DNA of 64,000 nucleotides from Pseudomonas sp. Q11 (GCF_024494355.1 NZ_JAKNQY010000004.1:1-64000); one strand, 5' to 3'. Counted from the stretch's first letter, positions 28,122 to 37,495 are shown. Notes: generated by a model from the letters alone, not told the origin. Numbers and translations are program-made.

Positions 28122-28367
28122 TCAGTTTCTTTTGATCAAGCCGTAGATCACCAGCAACACCACCGCGCCCACCAGGGCACCGAGGAAACCGGCGCCTTCG
28201 CCAGCCTGGTAAATGCCCAGGGCCTGGCCGCCGTAAGTGGCTGCCAACGAACCGCCGATACCGAGCAGGATGGTCATGATCCAGCCCATGCTGTCATCGC
28301 CCGGTTTCAGGAAGCGCGCCAGCAGGCCAACGATCAAGCCGATAAAGATGGTTCCAATGATTCCCAT
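28122..28367 (-). CDS. GlsB/YeaQ/YmgE-family membrane protein
   Basis: An 81-aa inner-membrane protein of the transglycosylase-associated family with three hydrophobic helices. The pattern MGIIGTIFIGLIVGLLAR ... GWIMTILLGIGG ... GALVGAVVLL is typical. Expression of relatives is often stress-induced; the mechanism is unknown. AGAGGGAAATGCC precedes the ATG, which rules out the longer upstream reading. A CCCTC/GAGGG hairpin beyond the stop (28081-28108) has no T run. Confidence 0.9.
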   Translation of the reverse strand: MGIIGTIFIGLIVGLLARFLKPGDDSMGWIMTILLGIGGSLAATYGGQALGIYQAGEGAGFLGALVGAVVLLVIYGLIKRN

Positions 28368-28470
28368 GGCATTTCCCTCTGAGATAAGTAGCCAGACCAA
28401 AGCCCGTTCAGACTTTGGCACCTAGCCATCAGAGAAGCTGGCCGACCAATGGTTCCACCGTCGCTGAAGA

Positions 28471-29556
28471 CTATTGTTCGGCGATCAATGTCTCGACCTT
28501 GATGATCTGCTGGGCCAACGTGGCCCGGTCAGCGCAACGCAGGTTGGCGTGACCGACCTTGCGCCCGGCCTTGAACGCCTTGCCATAGTGATGCAGATGG
28601 CAATCGGCAATCGCCAGGACTTTCTCGCTGTCCGGCACCTTGCCGATGAAGTTGAGCATCGCGCTCTCACCCACCTTGGCAGTCGACCCCAACGGCAGCC
28701 CGGCCACCGCCCGCAGGTGGTTTTCGAACTGGCTGCACTCGGCGCCCTCGGTGGTCCAGTGCCCGGAGTTGTGCACGCGCGGGGCGATTTCATTGGCCTT
28801 GAGGCCGCCGTCCACTTCAAAGAACTCGAACGCCATCACGCCGACATAGTCCAGTTGCTTGAGCACCCGGCTGGAGTAGTCCTCGGCGAGGGCTTGCAAC
28901 GGATGATCGGTGCTGGCGACGGACAGCTTGAGAATGCCGTCCTTGTGGGTATTGTGCACCAGCGGATAGAAACGGATTTCACCGTCGCGGGCACGCACGG
29001 CGATCAACGAGACTTCCCCGGTGAACGGTACAAAACCTTCCAGCAGGCAGGCCACGCTGCCCAGCTCGGCGAACGTGCCGGCCACATCTTCAGGATTGCG
29101 CAGGACTTTCTGGCCTTTGCCGTCGTAACCTAGGGTACGGGTCTTGAGGACAGCCGGCAGGCCGATGGAAGCGACTGCGGCCTCCAGGTCGGCCTGGGAC
29201 TGAATGTCGGCGAACGCGGGTGTAGGAATGCCCAGGTCCTTGAACATGTTCTTTTCGAACCAACGGTCACGGGCAATGCGCAAGGCTTCGGCGCTCGGGT
29301 AGACCGGGACGAACTGGGACAGGAAGGCAACGGTTTCGGCCGGGACGCTTTCGAACTCGAAGGTCACCAGATCGACTTCATCGGCCAGTTGGCGCAGATG
29401 GTCCTGATCGCCGTAGTCGGCCCGCAGGTGTTCACCCAGTGCGCTGGCGCAAGCGTCCGGCGCCGGGTCCAGGAAAGCGAAGTTCATTCCCAGCGGCGTC
29501 CCCGCCAGGGCCAACATGCGACCCAACTGGCCGCCACCGATTACACCGATCTTCAT
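28471..29556 (-). CDS. purK: N5-carboxyaminoimidazole ribonucleotide synthase PurK
   Basis: A 361-aa ATP-grasp enzyme of purine synthesis that makes N5-CAIR from AIR, ATP and bicarbonate. The N-terminal GVIGGGQLGRML loop, the ATP-grasp core (LKTRTLGYDGKGQ) and the metal/substrate segment NEIAPRVHNSGHWT are intact. It starts 12 bp after the purE stop with GAGGTG upstream, so purEK is one operon with purE first. Confidence 0.97.
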   Translation of the reverse strand: MKIGVIGGGQLGRMLALAGTPLGMNFAFLDPAPDACASALGEHLRADYGDQDHLRQLADEVDLVTFEFESVPAETVAFLSQFVPVYPSAEALRIARDRWFEKNMFKDLGIPTPAFADIQSQADLEAAVASIGLPAVLKTRTLGYDGKGQKVLRNPEDVAGTFAELGSVACLLEGFVPFTGEVSLIAVRARDGEIRFYPLVHNTHKDGILKLSVASTDHPLQALAEDYSSRVLKQLDYVGVMAFEFFEVDGGLKANEIAPRVHNSGHWTTEGAECSQFENHLRAVAGLPLGSTAKVGESAMLNFIGKVPDSEKVLAIADCHLHHYGKAFKAGRKVGHANLRCADRATLAQQIIKVETLIAEQ

Positions 29557-29568
29557 TCGTCAACCACC

Positions 29569-30060
29569 TCAGGCAATGCGTGGGTCTGGATTGTCCAGGA
29601 CGCTGTCTGTCTGCTCAGCGCGGAATTTTTTCAGCACGGTATGAAATTGTGGGTGCTTGGCGCCCAGGATGCTCGCCGACAGCAGGGCCGCGTTGATCGC
29701 GCCAGCCTTGCCGATGGCCAGGGTCGCAACCGGAATGCCGGCCGGCATCTGCACGATCGACAGCAGTGAATCGACGCCCGAGAGCATCGACGACTGCACT
29801 GGCACACCCAGCACCGGCAGGTGGGTCTTGGCCGCACACATGCCTGGCAGGTGGGCCGCGCCACCGGCACCGGCGATGATCACCTCGATGCCACGGGTTT
29901 CGGCCTCTTCGGCGTACTGGAACAGCAGGTCCGGGGTGCGGTGGGCGGAGACCACTTTCACCTCGTAAGGGATGCCGAGCTTTTCCAGCATATCGGCGGT
30001 GTGGCTAAGGGTGGACCAATCGGACTTGGAGCCCATGATCACGCCAACCAGTGCACTCAT
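29569..30060 (-). CDS. purE: N5-carboxyaminoimidazole ribonucleotide mutase PurE
   Basis: A 163-aa class I PurE that moves the carboxyl group of N5-CAIR to C4, giving CAIR. MGSKSDW, the SAHRTP loop and [12 protein letters not shown] form the active site. It functions as an octamer in the cytosol. The leader holds a terminator-like hairpin 44 bp before the ATG, which suggests control by early termination (see the separate entry). Confidence 0.97.
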   Translation of the reverse strand: MSALVGVIMGSKSDWSTLSHTADMLEKLGIPYEVKVVSAHRTPDLLFQYAEEAETRGIEVIIAGAGGAAHLPGMCAAKTHLPVLGVPVQSSMLSGVDSLLSIVQMPAGIPVATLAIGKAGAINAALLSASILGAKHPQFHTVLKKFRAEQTDSVLDNPDPRIA

Positions 30061-30097
30061 CGTCGTGCCTCTTCTCTCTGGGCGCCCGCAGGCGCGT

Positions 30098-30140
30098 CAA
30101 AAAACAACAAGCCACGCAGGAAACCGGCGTGGCTTGTTGT
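30098..30140 (-). terminator. Intrinsic-terminator-like hairpin in the purE leader
   Basis: A perfect 14-bp stem, ACAACAAGCCACGC (30104-30117) with GCGTGGCTTGTTGT (30127-30140), loop 9 nt. On the minus strand it is followed by six T. A -10-like TATACT sits upstream at 30179-30184. Either it ends lysR transcripts about 255 bp beyond that stop, or it is an attenuator for purEK. Confidence 0.75.
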
Positions 30141-30290
30141 ACGAATTATGGCCGATCTGGACCGGCCGAAGGCCGCGCAGTATACCTCAATGAAATAGAT
30201 AAACAGCCCCTGTCGCGACCATCTGTCATTTGTGGTTAAACAGCGGTTTTATTGACTCTCAGGTCAGCGAAAAAGCACCACAATTCCCCT

Positions 30291-30378
30291 GTGGGAGCGA
30301 GCCTGCTCGCGAAGGCGGTGTGTCAGTCGCCACCTTCTGAACTGGCACACCGCCTTCGCGAGCAAGCCCGCTCCCACA
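30291..30378. repeat. REP pair
   Basis: GTGGGAGCGAGCCTGCTCGC and GCGAGCAAGCCCGCTCCCAC lie between purE and the LysR gene, just beyond the LysR stop. Confidence 0.9.
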
Positions 30379-30394
30379 AGGCGTTGCGGCGTTC

Positions 30395-31312
30395 TCAGGT
30401 GCCAGCCACGCCTTGCGCCGCGCCGCCCTCGAGCTTGCGCCACAACAAGCGCACGTTGGCCTTGCGCACCAGCGCGCAGCGGTACAGGCGGATTTCCAGG
30501 GGCACGTGCCATTGCCCGCCGCCGCAGACCACCAGTTCGCCCCGAGCCAGTTCGGCGCGCACGCTCAGTTGCGGCACCCAGGCGATGCCCAAGCCCTCCA
30601 GCGCCATGCTTTTGAGGCTGTCGGCCATGGCCGTTTCGTAAACCGTGGTGAAACGCAGGGCCCGTTGGCGCAGCAACTGGTTCACCGAACGACCAAGAAA
30701 TGCACCGGCGCTGTAGGCCAGCAACGGCACGCTGGCCTCGCCTTCAAGGTCGAACAGCGGTTTGCCGTCGGCATCGGCCGCACACACCGGCAACATTTCG
30801 GTCTGGCCCAAGTGCAGCGAGGGGAAAATCTCCGGGTCCATCTGCATGGCCGAATCCGGATCATAGAAGGCCAGCATCAGGTCGCACCCCCCTTCACGCA
30901 ACGCATGGACGGCGTCGCCGACGTTGGTCGCCACCAACCGCGTGGCGATGTTCAGTCCTTCGTTGCGCAGTTGTGCAATCCAGCGCGGGAAGAAGCCCAG
31001 CGCCAGGGAGTGCGCGGCCGCCACTTGCATCACTTCGCCCTGCCCGCCTTCCAGGTGGTGCAGATGACGCAGCACTTCACCCAGTTGCTCGACCACGGTG
31101 CGCGCCGTCACCAGGAACAACTGCCCCGCGGCTGTCAGTTCGATCGGAGTGCGAGAGCGGTTGACCAGGGTCAACCCCAGCGCCGCCTCCAGGCTGCGGA
31201 TGCGTCGGCTGAAGGCCGGTTGCGTCACGAAGCGCCGTTCGGCCGCCTGGGAAAAACTGCGGGTAGCGGCCAGGGCACTGAAGTCCTCGAGCCATTTGCT
31301 TTCTAGATTCAT
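30395..31312 (-). CDS. LysR-family regulator (YjiE/HypT-like)
   Basis: A 305-aa LysR-type regulator. The N-terminal winged helix (LEDFSALAATRSFSQAAERR, VTQPAFSRRIRSLE) and a two-lobe periplasmic-binding-like effector domain are complete. The helix-turn-helix resembles E. coli YjiE/HypT by memory. It is divergent from aspA with a 180-bp shared intergenic region, so it may control the aspartase gene; this is inference. The ATG at 31312 (MNLESKW) is chosen; the longer reading adds 28 non-conserved residues. Confidence 0.88.
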   Translation of the reverse strand: MNLESKWLEDFSALAATRSFSQAAERRFVTQPAFSRRIRSLEAALGLTLVNRSRTPIELTAAGQLFLVTARTVVEQLGEVLRHLHHLEGGQGEVMQVAAAHSLALGFFPRWIAQLRNEGLNIATRLVATNVGDAVHALREGGCDLMLAFYDPDSAMQMDPEIFPSLHLGQTEMLPVCAADADGKPLFDLEGEASVPLLAYSAGAFLGRSVNQLLRQRALRFTTVYETAMADSLKSMALEGLGIAWVPQLSVRAELARGELVVCGGGQWHVPLEIRLYRCALVRKANVRLLWRKLEGGAAQGVAGT

Positions 31313-31493
31313 CACGTCCTCCCAAGGCACGCACCAAAACAGGTCACACGCTCGCCGTACCGTCGGCGTCACACCCGCATTATGCCGAATGTGCATAGGG
31401 CAGTGTTTAACAGCATTGGCCCTAATTTTCCTGAAAGCCTAGTATTCACAGCGTTCCGGCACAGACCGGGTCCTTATCGAGATGATTTCTATC

Positions 31494-32918
31494 ATGTCTT
31501 CCTCTGCATCATTGCGCACAGAAAAAGACCTGCTTGGCGTACTTGAAGTACCGGCACAAGCGTATTACGGCATCCAGACCCTGCGAGCGGTGAACAACTT
31601 CCGTCTCTCCGGCGTCCCGATCTCGCATTACCCCAAGCTGGTGGTCGGTCTGGCAATGGTCAAACAGGCCGCCGCTGACGCCAACCGCGAGCTCGGCCAA
31701 CTCAGCGAAGCCAAGCACGCCGCCATCAGCGAAGCCTGTGCACGACTGATCCGCGGCGATTTCCACGAAGAGTTCGTGGTGGACATGATCCAGGGCGGCG
31801 CTGGCACTTCAACCAACATGAATGCCAACGAAGTCATCGCAAACATTGCGTTGGAGGCCATGGGCCACAACAAGGGCGAATACCAGTACCTGCACCCCAA
31901 CAACGACGTGAACATGGCGCAGTCCACCAACGACGCCTACCCGACCGCGATCCGCCTGGGTCTGCTGTTGGGTCACGACGCGTTGCTGGCCAGCCTCGAC
32001 AGCCTGATCCAGGCCTTCGCCGCCAAGGGTGAAGAGTTCAGCCACGTCCTGAAAATGGGCCGCACCCAACTGCAGGACGCTGTGCCGATGACCCTCGGCC
32101 AGGAATTCCGCGCCTTCGCCACCACCTTGAGCGAAGACCTGGCGCGCCTGAAAACCCTGGCGCCTGAGTTGCTCACCGAAGTGAACCTGGGCGGCACCGC
32201 CATCGGCACCGGCATCAACGCCGACCCGCGCTACCAGGCCCTGGCTGTGCAGCGCCTGGCTATCATCAGCGGCCAGCCGCTGGTACCGGCCGCCGACCTG
32301 ATCGAAGCCACGTCCGACATGGGTGCCTTCGTGCTGTTCTCCGGCATGCTCAAGCGCACGGCAGTCAAGCTGTCGAAGATCTGCAACGACCTGCGCCTGT
32401 TGTCCAGCGGTCCTCGCACCGGCATCAACGAGATCAACCTGCCGGCTCGCCAGCCAGGCAGCTCGATCATGCCAGGCAAGGTCAACCCGGTGATCCCGGA
32501 AGCGGTCAACCAGGTAGCGTTCCAGATCATCGGCAACGACCTGGCCCTGACCATCGCCGCCGAAGGCGGGCAACTGCAATTGAACGTGATGGAGCCGCTG
32601 ATCGCTTTCAAGATCTTCGACTCTATCCGCCTGCTGCAACGGGCCATGGACATGCTGCGCGAACACTGCATCGTCGGCATCACCGCCAACGAAGCGCGCT
32701 GCCGCGAACTGGTCGAGCACTCGATCGGCCTGGTCACCGCCCTGAACCCGTACATCGGCTATGAAAACGCCACCCGTATCGCCCGTGTTGCCCTGGAAAG
32801 CGGCCGCGGCGTGCTGGAACTGGTGCGCGAAGAAGGCTTGCTCGACGACGCCATGCTCGACGACATCCTGCGCCCGGAAAACATGATTGCTCCGCGTCTG
32901 GTCCCGCTGAAGGCTTGA
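31494..32918 (+). CDS. aspA: Aspartate ammonia-lyase
   Basis: A 474-aa aspartase that converts L-aspartate to fumarate and ammonia. The fumarase/aspartase superfamily regions are intact: QGGAGTSTNMNANEV, GRTQLQDAVPMT and the mobile signature loop GSSIMPGKVNPV with its catalytic Ser. It works as a tetramer in the cytosol. With the alanine symporter and asparaginase downstream it forms an amino-acid-use block. The ATG at 31494 (MSSSAS) is preferred over one four codons earlier. A strong terminator follows. Confidence 0.96.
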   Translation: MSSSASLRTEKDLLGVLEVPAQAYYGIQTLRAVNNFRLSGVPISHYPKLVVGLAMVKQAAADANRELGQLSEAKHAAISEACARLIRGDFHEEFVVDMIQGGAGTSTNMNANEVIANIALEAMGHNKGEYQYLHPNNDVNMAQSTNDAYPTAIRLGLLLGHDALLASLDSLIQAFAAKGEEFSHVLKMGRTQLQDAVPMTLGQEFRAFATTLSEDLARLKTLAPELLTEVNLGGTAIGTGINADPRYQALAVQRLAIISGQPLVPAADLIEATSDMGAFVLFSGMLKRTAVKLSKICNDLRLLSSGPRTGINEINLPARQPGSSIMPGKVNPVIPEAVNQVAFQIIGNDLALTIAAEGGQLQLNVMEPLIAFKIFDSIRLLQRAMDMLREHCIVGITANEARCRELVEHSIGLVTALNPYIGYENATRIARVALESGRGVLELVREEGLLDDAMLDDILRPENMIAPRLVPLKA

Positions 32919-32971
32919 TCGACGCAATGACTGCTCACCAGGTCGAGGGACTAGACACCTCTCACCTTTTG

Positions 32972-33007
32972 AGGGCTTGGGGATTTATTCCCCAAGCCCT
33001 TTTTTTT
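32972..33007 (+). terminator. Terminator of aspA
   Basis: An 11-bp perfect stem AGGGCTTGGGG-atttatt-CCCCAAGCCCT is followed by seven T, 54 bp after the aspA stop. Confidence 0.95.
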
Positions 33008-33035
33008 AACTGATAGCTACAAACGATTAGAGAAC

Positions 33036-33127
33036 CTGTAGGAGCGAGCCTGCTCGCGATAAACGATGACGCGCTGCCGTTTGAAAAAACCGCGTCGCCA
33101 GCCATCGCGAGCAGGCTCGCTCCCACA
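33036..33127. repeat. REP pair in the aspA to symporter gap
   Basis: TAGGAGCGAGCCTGCTCGCG and CGCGAGCAGGCTCGCTCCCA. The rest of the gap up to 33408 holds no ORF I trust; it must contain the symporter promoter, which I cannot place. Confidence 0.88.
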
Positions 33128-33408
33128 AGAACCTGACCGCGAGGCCAGGGAATTCAAAGGTCCGTTTCGTCGCACGCACCATAATCGTGCAGACGGGCGC
33201 CGCACTGGTAGGTATAGTGCCGCCCCTCTTCGCGTGAGCGGTCGTCGGTAGCGAGACCCCAACACATGCGAAAACCGAACTAATAACAACCCGCAATATG
33301 GACCGGGACGAAATATCGCCTCACCTGTCGTGCCGCGCGCCGACCGATGTAACACGATGTTTCCAAATGGCCAGCATTTGCTTAAACAAAAAACAGCGAG
33401 GAATACTC

Positions 33409-34860
33409 ATGCTCGAAGTCATCAACGACTTCCTCTCAGGGAAAGTGCTGATCGTGCTCATTGTCGGGCTCGGTAGCTACTTCACGATCCGCTCGCGTTT
33501 CGTCCAGTTCCGCCACTTCCTTCATATGTTCGCGGTATTCCGTGACAGCCTCAAAAGCAGCGCCGGCCAGCTCAGTTCATTCCAGGCCCTGATGCTCAGC
33601 CTGGCCGGTCGTGTCGGCGCGGGCAACATTGCCGGTGTCGGCATCGCCGTCACCCTCGGCGGGCCTGGCGCGGTGTTCTGGATGTGGGTGACCGCGCTGG
33701 TCGGCATGTCCAGCAGCTTCTTTGAATGCTCCCTCGGCCAGCTCTACAAGCGCTGCGACGCCGACGGCCAGTTCCGTGGCGGCCCTTCCTATTACATCCA
33801 GCACGGCCTGCAGAAGCGCTGGTTGGGCATGATCATGGCATTCCTGCTGCTGATCACCTTCGGCTTCGCCTTCAACGGCTTGCAGGCCCATGCCGTGACT
33901 CACTCGCTGAACAACGCTTTCGGTTTCGACACCACCTACACAGGCATTGGCCTGGCGGTGCTGTTGGGCCTGGTGTTCATCGGCGGAATCAAGCGCATCG
34001 CCAAGGTCGCTGACCTGCTGGTGCCGGTCAAAACCCTGGCGTACATCGGCGTCACCCTCTACGTGATCGTGCTGCAGTTCGATCAGGTGCCGGCCATGCT
34101 GACCATCATCGTCAAAAGCGCCTTCGGCCTTGACCAGGCCTTTGGCGGCCTGATCGGCAGCGCCATTGTCATGGGCGTCAAGCGTGGCGTGTTCGCCAAC
34201 GAAGCGGGCCTGGGCAGTGCGCCAAACGTCGCCGCCGTGGCCTCGGTCGAGCACCCGGTGGCTCAGGGGGTGATTCAGGCGTTCAGCGTGTTCCTCGACA
34301 CCTTTTTGATCTGCACCTGCACCGCGCTGCTGATCCTGCTGTCGGGCTTCTACACCCCGGGCTTCGAAGGCGATGGCATTGCCCTGACCCAGAACTCCCT
34401 CGCCGCCGTGGTCGGTGACTGGGGCCGGGTATTCATCTCCGTGGCGCTGTCGTTGTTCGTGTTCACCTCGATCCTCTACAACTATTACCTGGGCGAGAAC
34501 AACCTGCGCTTCATGGTCGGCGAAAACCGCAAGGTGCTGATCGGCTACCGCGCCCTGGTACTGGCGTTGATCTTCTGGGGTGCCATCGAAAACCTCGGCA
34601 CCGTGTTCGCGTTTGCCGACATCACCATGACCCTGCTGGCGTTCGTGAACCTGATCGCGCTGTTCCTGCTGTTCAAGGTCGGCATGCGTATCCTGCGCGA
34701 CTATGACGACCAGCGCTCGGCCGGCATCAAGGTTCCAGTCTTCGATTCCAGCAAGTTCCCGGACCTGGATCTGGACCGCAAGGCTTGGCCAGCTAACCCG
34801 TCGGCACCAGTTGCCGCGTCTGGAAAGGCTCCGGCAGGCGTCGCCGCCGCACAACGCTGA
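33409..34860 (+). CDS. Alanine/glycine:cation symporter (AGCS family)
   Basis: A 483-aa inner-membrane Na+-coupled amino-acid carrier with about ten hydrophobic helices. The AGCS signature AGRVGAGNIAGVGIAVTLGGPGA and GVFANEAGLGSAPN are present. The latter holds the conserved Asn/Glu-rich substrate segment. Family substrates are alanine, glycine and sometimes asparagine or glutamine. GAGGAA lies before the ATG at 33409; the 37 codons upstream are not conserved in character. Asparaginase follows 130 bp later. Confidence 0.93.
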   Translation: MLEVINDFLSGKVLIVLIVGLGSYFTIRSRFVQFRHFLHMFAVFRDSLKSSAGQLSSFQALMLSLAGRVGAGNIAGVGIAVTLGGPGAVFWMWVTALVGMSSSFFECSLGQLYKRCDADGQFRGGPSYYIQHGLQKRWLGMIMAFLLLITFGFAFNGLQAHAVTHSLNNAFGFDTTYTGIGLAVLLGLVFIGGIKRIAKVADLLVPVKTLAYIGVTLYVIVLQFDQVPAMLTIIVKSAFGLDQAFGGLIGSAIVMGVKRGVFANEAGLGSAPNVAAVASVEHPVAQGVIQAFSVFLDTFLICTCTALLILLSGFYTPGFEGDGIALTQNSLAAVVGDWGRVFISVALSLFVFTSILYNYYLGENNLRFMVGENRKVLIGYRALVLALIFWGAIENLGTVFAFADITMTLLAFVNLIALFLLFKVGMRILRDYDDQRSAGIKVPVFDSSKFPDLDLDRKAWPANPSAPVAASGKAPAGVAAAQR

Positions 34861-34882
34861 TCGGTAGGCTGATTGGAAAAAA

Positions 34883-34905
34883 CCGGGCGCACCCTCTGCG
34901 CCCGG
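34883..34905. terminator. GC-rich hairpin after the AGCS gene
   Basis: CCGGGCGC-accctct-GCGCCCGG, a perfect 8-bp stem preceded by six A. It has no T run on the plus strand, so it is a weak terminator for the symporter. The T run is on the minus side. Confidence 0.55.
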
Positions 34906-34991
34906 CGTGACACAGCGTAAGGTCGGCGTCATGCTCGGCCTTATGTTGTGGCAGCCCGATGAGCTGTCGTTTTCGTCCTCGGAGAACACCC

Positions 34992-35996
34992 ATGAATTTC
35001 TCGACCTACCCTGCCGCCCAGCACGTCATGGTGCTCTACACCGGCGGCACCATCGGCATGCAGGCCAGCGCCCATGGCCTGGCCCCGGCATCCGGTTTCG
35101 AAGCACGGATGCGCGATTACCTGCACAGCCAACCCGAACTGGTCACCCCGCAATGGCGCTTCCGGGAAATGTCGCCGCTGATCGACAGCGCCAACATGAC
35201 CCCGGCCTACTGGCAGCAACTGCGCGAAGCCGTGGTCGATGCCGTGGATGTGCAGGGCTGCGACAGCGTATTGATCCTGCACGGCACCGATACCCTGGCC
35301 TACAGCGCGGCCGCCATGAGCTTCCAGTTGCTCGGCCTGCATGCCCGGGTGTGTTTCACCGGCTCCATGTTGCCCGCCGGCGTCACCGACAGTGATGCCT
35401 GGGAAAACCTCAGCGGCGCGCTGGTCGCCCTCGGCCAGGGGCTGGCGCCGGGTGTGCATCTGTATTTCCACGGCGAGCTGCTGGCCCCGACCCGCTGCGC
35501 CAAGGTGCGCAGTTTCGGTCGTCATCCGTTCAAACGCCTGGAGCGTCAGGGCGGTGGTATCAAGGCAACCTCGCTGCCGGCACCGTTGAATTACGACCAG
35601 CCCAAGCAACTGGCGAACATCGCGGCGCTGCCGCTGTTTCCCGGCATCAGCGCGCAAATTCTCGATGGCCTGCTGGGCAGCGGCATCCAGGGCCTGGTGC
35701 TGGAGTGCTACGGCAGCGGCACTGGCCCGAGCGACAACCCGGCCTTCCTCGCCAGCCTCGAGCGGGCGCGGGACAGCGGCGTGGTGGTCGTGGCCGTGAC
35801 TCAATGCCATGAAGGTGGCGTCGAGCTGGATATATACGAGGCCGGCAGCCGCTTGCGGGGCGCTGGCGTGCTGTCCGGCGGCGGCATGACCCGCGAGGCC
35901 GCGCTTGGCAAGTTGCAGGCATTGATCGGCGCCGGGCTGTCGGTGGATGAGGTCCGCCGGCTGGTTGAACTGGACCTGTGTGGCGAACTCGCCTGA
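34992..35996 (+). CDS. ansA: Type I L-asparaginase
   Basis: A 334-aa asparaginase that hydrolyses asparagine to aspartate, which aspartase can then deaminate. The first catalytic triad element YTGGTIGM and the second HGTDTLAY are intact. No signal peptide precedes MNFSTYPAA, which fits the cytosolic type I enzyme. The start at 34992 follows GGAG at a good distance. It lies in line with the amino-acid symporter, suggesting uptake followed by breakdown. Confidence 0.93.
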   Translation: MNFSTYPAAQHVMVLYTGGTIGMQASAHGLAPASGFEARMRDYLHSQPELVTPQWRFREMSPLIDSANMTPAYWQQLREAVVDAVDVQGCDSVLILHGTDTLAYSAAAMSFQLLGLHARVCFTGSMLPAGVTDSDAWENLSGALVALGQGLAPGVHLYFHGELLAPTRCAKVRSFGRHPFKRLERQGGGIKATSLPAPLNYDQPKQLANIAALPLFPGISAQILDGLLGSGIQGLVLECYGSGTGPSDNPAFLASLERARDSGVVVVAVTQCHEGGVELDIYEAGSRLRGAGVLSGGGMTREAALGKLQALIGAGLSVDEVRRLVELDLCGELA

Positions 35997-36008
35997 CACT
36001 CAGCAAAA

Positions 36009-36130
36009 CCTGTGGGAGCGAGCCTGTGGGAGCAAAGCTTGCTCGCGAAGAACGATGACGCGACCTTACTGTTGATCCGTGTCCCCTGCGTCGCGAGCAA
36101 GCTTTGCTCCCACAAGCTCGCTCCCACATT
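36009..36130. repeat. Nested REP pair: one pair inserted within another
   Basis: An outer GTGGGAGCGAGCC at 36012-36024 pairs with AGCTCGCTCCCAC ending near 36127. Inside lies a complete second pair, TGTGGGAGCAAAGCTTGCTC and GAGCAAGCTTTGCTCCCACA. Confidence 0.85.
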
Positions 36131-36208
36131 GGGTGTTGTGCTGACCTTCCGATTTTCATCCGGCATATAACTTGCTCCATCTCCAGCCTCCCCAGGCTGG
36201 AAACGAAC

Positions 36209-37201
36209 ATGCTGCACTCCCACCTGACCACCCTCAACGCCGTCTCCCTGGTACTCAATACCTTCAAGCACGAAGGTCTGCCCAGTGATGCGTTGCTGGC
36301 CGGCAGCGGCATCAGCGCGGCGGACTTGAGCCGGGCCGACACGCGCATCACCACCAATCAGGAGATGCAGGTCTGCGCCAACGCCGTGGCCCTCAAGCGC
36401 GACATCGGCCTGGAACTGGGCTTGCGCATGCACGTGTCGTCCTACGGGATGCTGGGGTATGCCCTGCTCAGCAGTGCCACTTTGGGTGACGCTTTGCGTT
36501 TGGCACTGCGCTATCCGGCGCTATTGGGAACACTCTTCGACCTGAACCTGGAAGAAGGCCATGAAACTGTCTGGCTCAGCGCCAGCGATTATCGGGAGAA
36601 CCCGACCCTGGCGGTGTTCAACGCCGAGTTCTGCATGGTTTCGCTAAAAGTCATCTGCAACGACCTGCTCGGCCAGACGCTGCCCCTGCGCACGGCGCGC
36701 TTCGAACATCCGGCGCCCGATTACCAGGCACGCTACGCAGCGCTCTTCGACTGCCCGGTGCGTTTCGACAGCGTCGACAACGCGTTCGCCTTCGACCGTC
36801 ACTGGCTCGAACAACCGCTGCCACTGGCCGACCCCATCACCCACCACGCCATGGCCGAACGCTGCCGCCGGCAGAACACCGAATTCACCGGTCGCCAGGC
36901 CTGGCTGGGGCGGATTCGCCAATTGCTCAGTGCACAATTGAATGCCGCTCCCGGGCTGGAAGGCCTGGCCGAACAGATGAACTGCTCGTCGCGCACCTTG
37001 CGTCGTCACCTCAAAAGCATGGGCTGCACCTATCAGGAACTGCTCGACGAACTGCGCTTCGAACGGGCCAAGCAAATGCTCTGTGAGGACAAATTGCCGA
37101 TCTATCGGATTGCCGAAATGCTGGGCTTCAGCGAAACCGCCAGCTTTCGGCATGCCTTCGTACGCTGGAGCGGCGTGGCGCCGAGTCAGTTCAGGTCCTG
37201 A
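36209..37201 (+). CDS. AraC-family transcriptional regulator
   Basis: A 330-aa regulator. An N-terminal ligand-binding domain of the arabinose-binding-like type used by OruR/ArgR-like Pseudomonas regulators (about 15-200) is followed by a C-terminal double helix-turn-helix (about 230-330), with LAEQMNCSSRTLRRHLKSMG and IAEMLGFSETASFRHAF. Regulated genes are unknown. The ATG at 36209 (MLHSHL) gives the standard length; the longer reading extends into the REP. Confidence 0.9.
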   Translation: MLHSHLTTLNAVSLVLNTFKHEGLPSDALLAGSGISAADLSRADTRITTNQEMQVCANAVALKRDIGLELGLRMHVSSYGMLGYALLSSATLGDALRLALRYPALLGTLFDLNLEEGHETVWLSASDYRENPTLAVFNAEFCMVSLKVICNDLLGQTLPLRTARFEHPAPDYQARYAALFDCPVRFDSVDNAFAFDRHWLEQPLPLADPITHHAMAERCRRQNTEFTGRQAWLGRIRQLLSAQLNAAPGLEGLAEQMNCSSRTLRRHLKSMGCTYQELLDELRFERAKQMLCEDKLPIYRIAEMLGFSETASFRHAFVRWSGVAPSQFRS

Positions 37202-37340
37202 GCCTTCGTCAATCGCCGCTTTCACGCACAACACCTGAGACCCCTGTGGGAGCAAGGCTTGCCCGCGATGGTGTCCGCTCAGACACATCCAGCGCCCTAA
37301 AAACTGACGCCAGGCAGACTGCAACAATCCACGCAACCCT
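37202..37340. other. Gene-free stretch with a half REP before the first leader copy
   Basis: A single REP arm GTGGGAGCAAGGCTTGCCCG lies near 37245-37266. The remainder to 37340 shows no gene. The first 107-bp leader copy starts at 37341. Confidence 0.6.
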
Positions 37341-37447
37341 GCGCCGTTGCCTACAACTACGCCAGAATCCGCCCGCTTGTGCGCCTTGCTCCCGGGCTCT
37401 ATCGTTTCCCTGCCACTGCCCATCAGTGGTCGGGTTTAGTAGCCCGG
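37341..37447 (+). repeat. 107-bp conserved leader, copy 1
   Basis: Begins GCGCCGTTGCCTACAACTAC and ends with a CGGG-tttagta-gCCCG hairpin. It differs from copy 3 at only a few positions, with no insertion or deletion. It also contains CACTG-cccat-CAGTG. Reading frames differ between copies (the ATGGGTTCT of copies 2 and 3 is absent here), so conservation looks RNA- or DNA-based. It sits 152 bp before the 70-aa gene. Confidence 0.9.
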
Positions 37448-37495
37448 ATGACTTACCGGTTGCGAGAGTCTCATCAGTCAGGCATTGCCTGCACT

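Noticed and set aside
33130..33408. GCACG ... CGTGC inverted repeat near 33170-33190 as an operator of the symporter gene
   Set aside because: Short, with mismatched spacing and no match to a regulator site I know, including TTCGG-n4-CCGAA.
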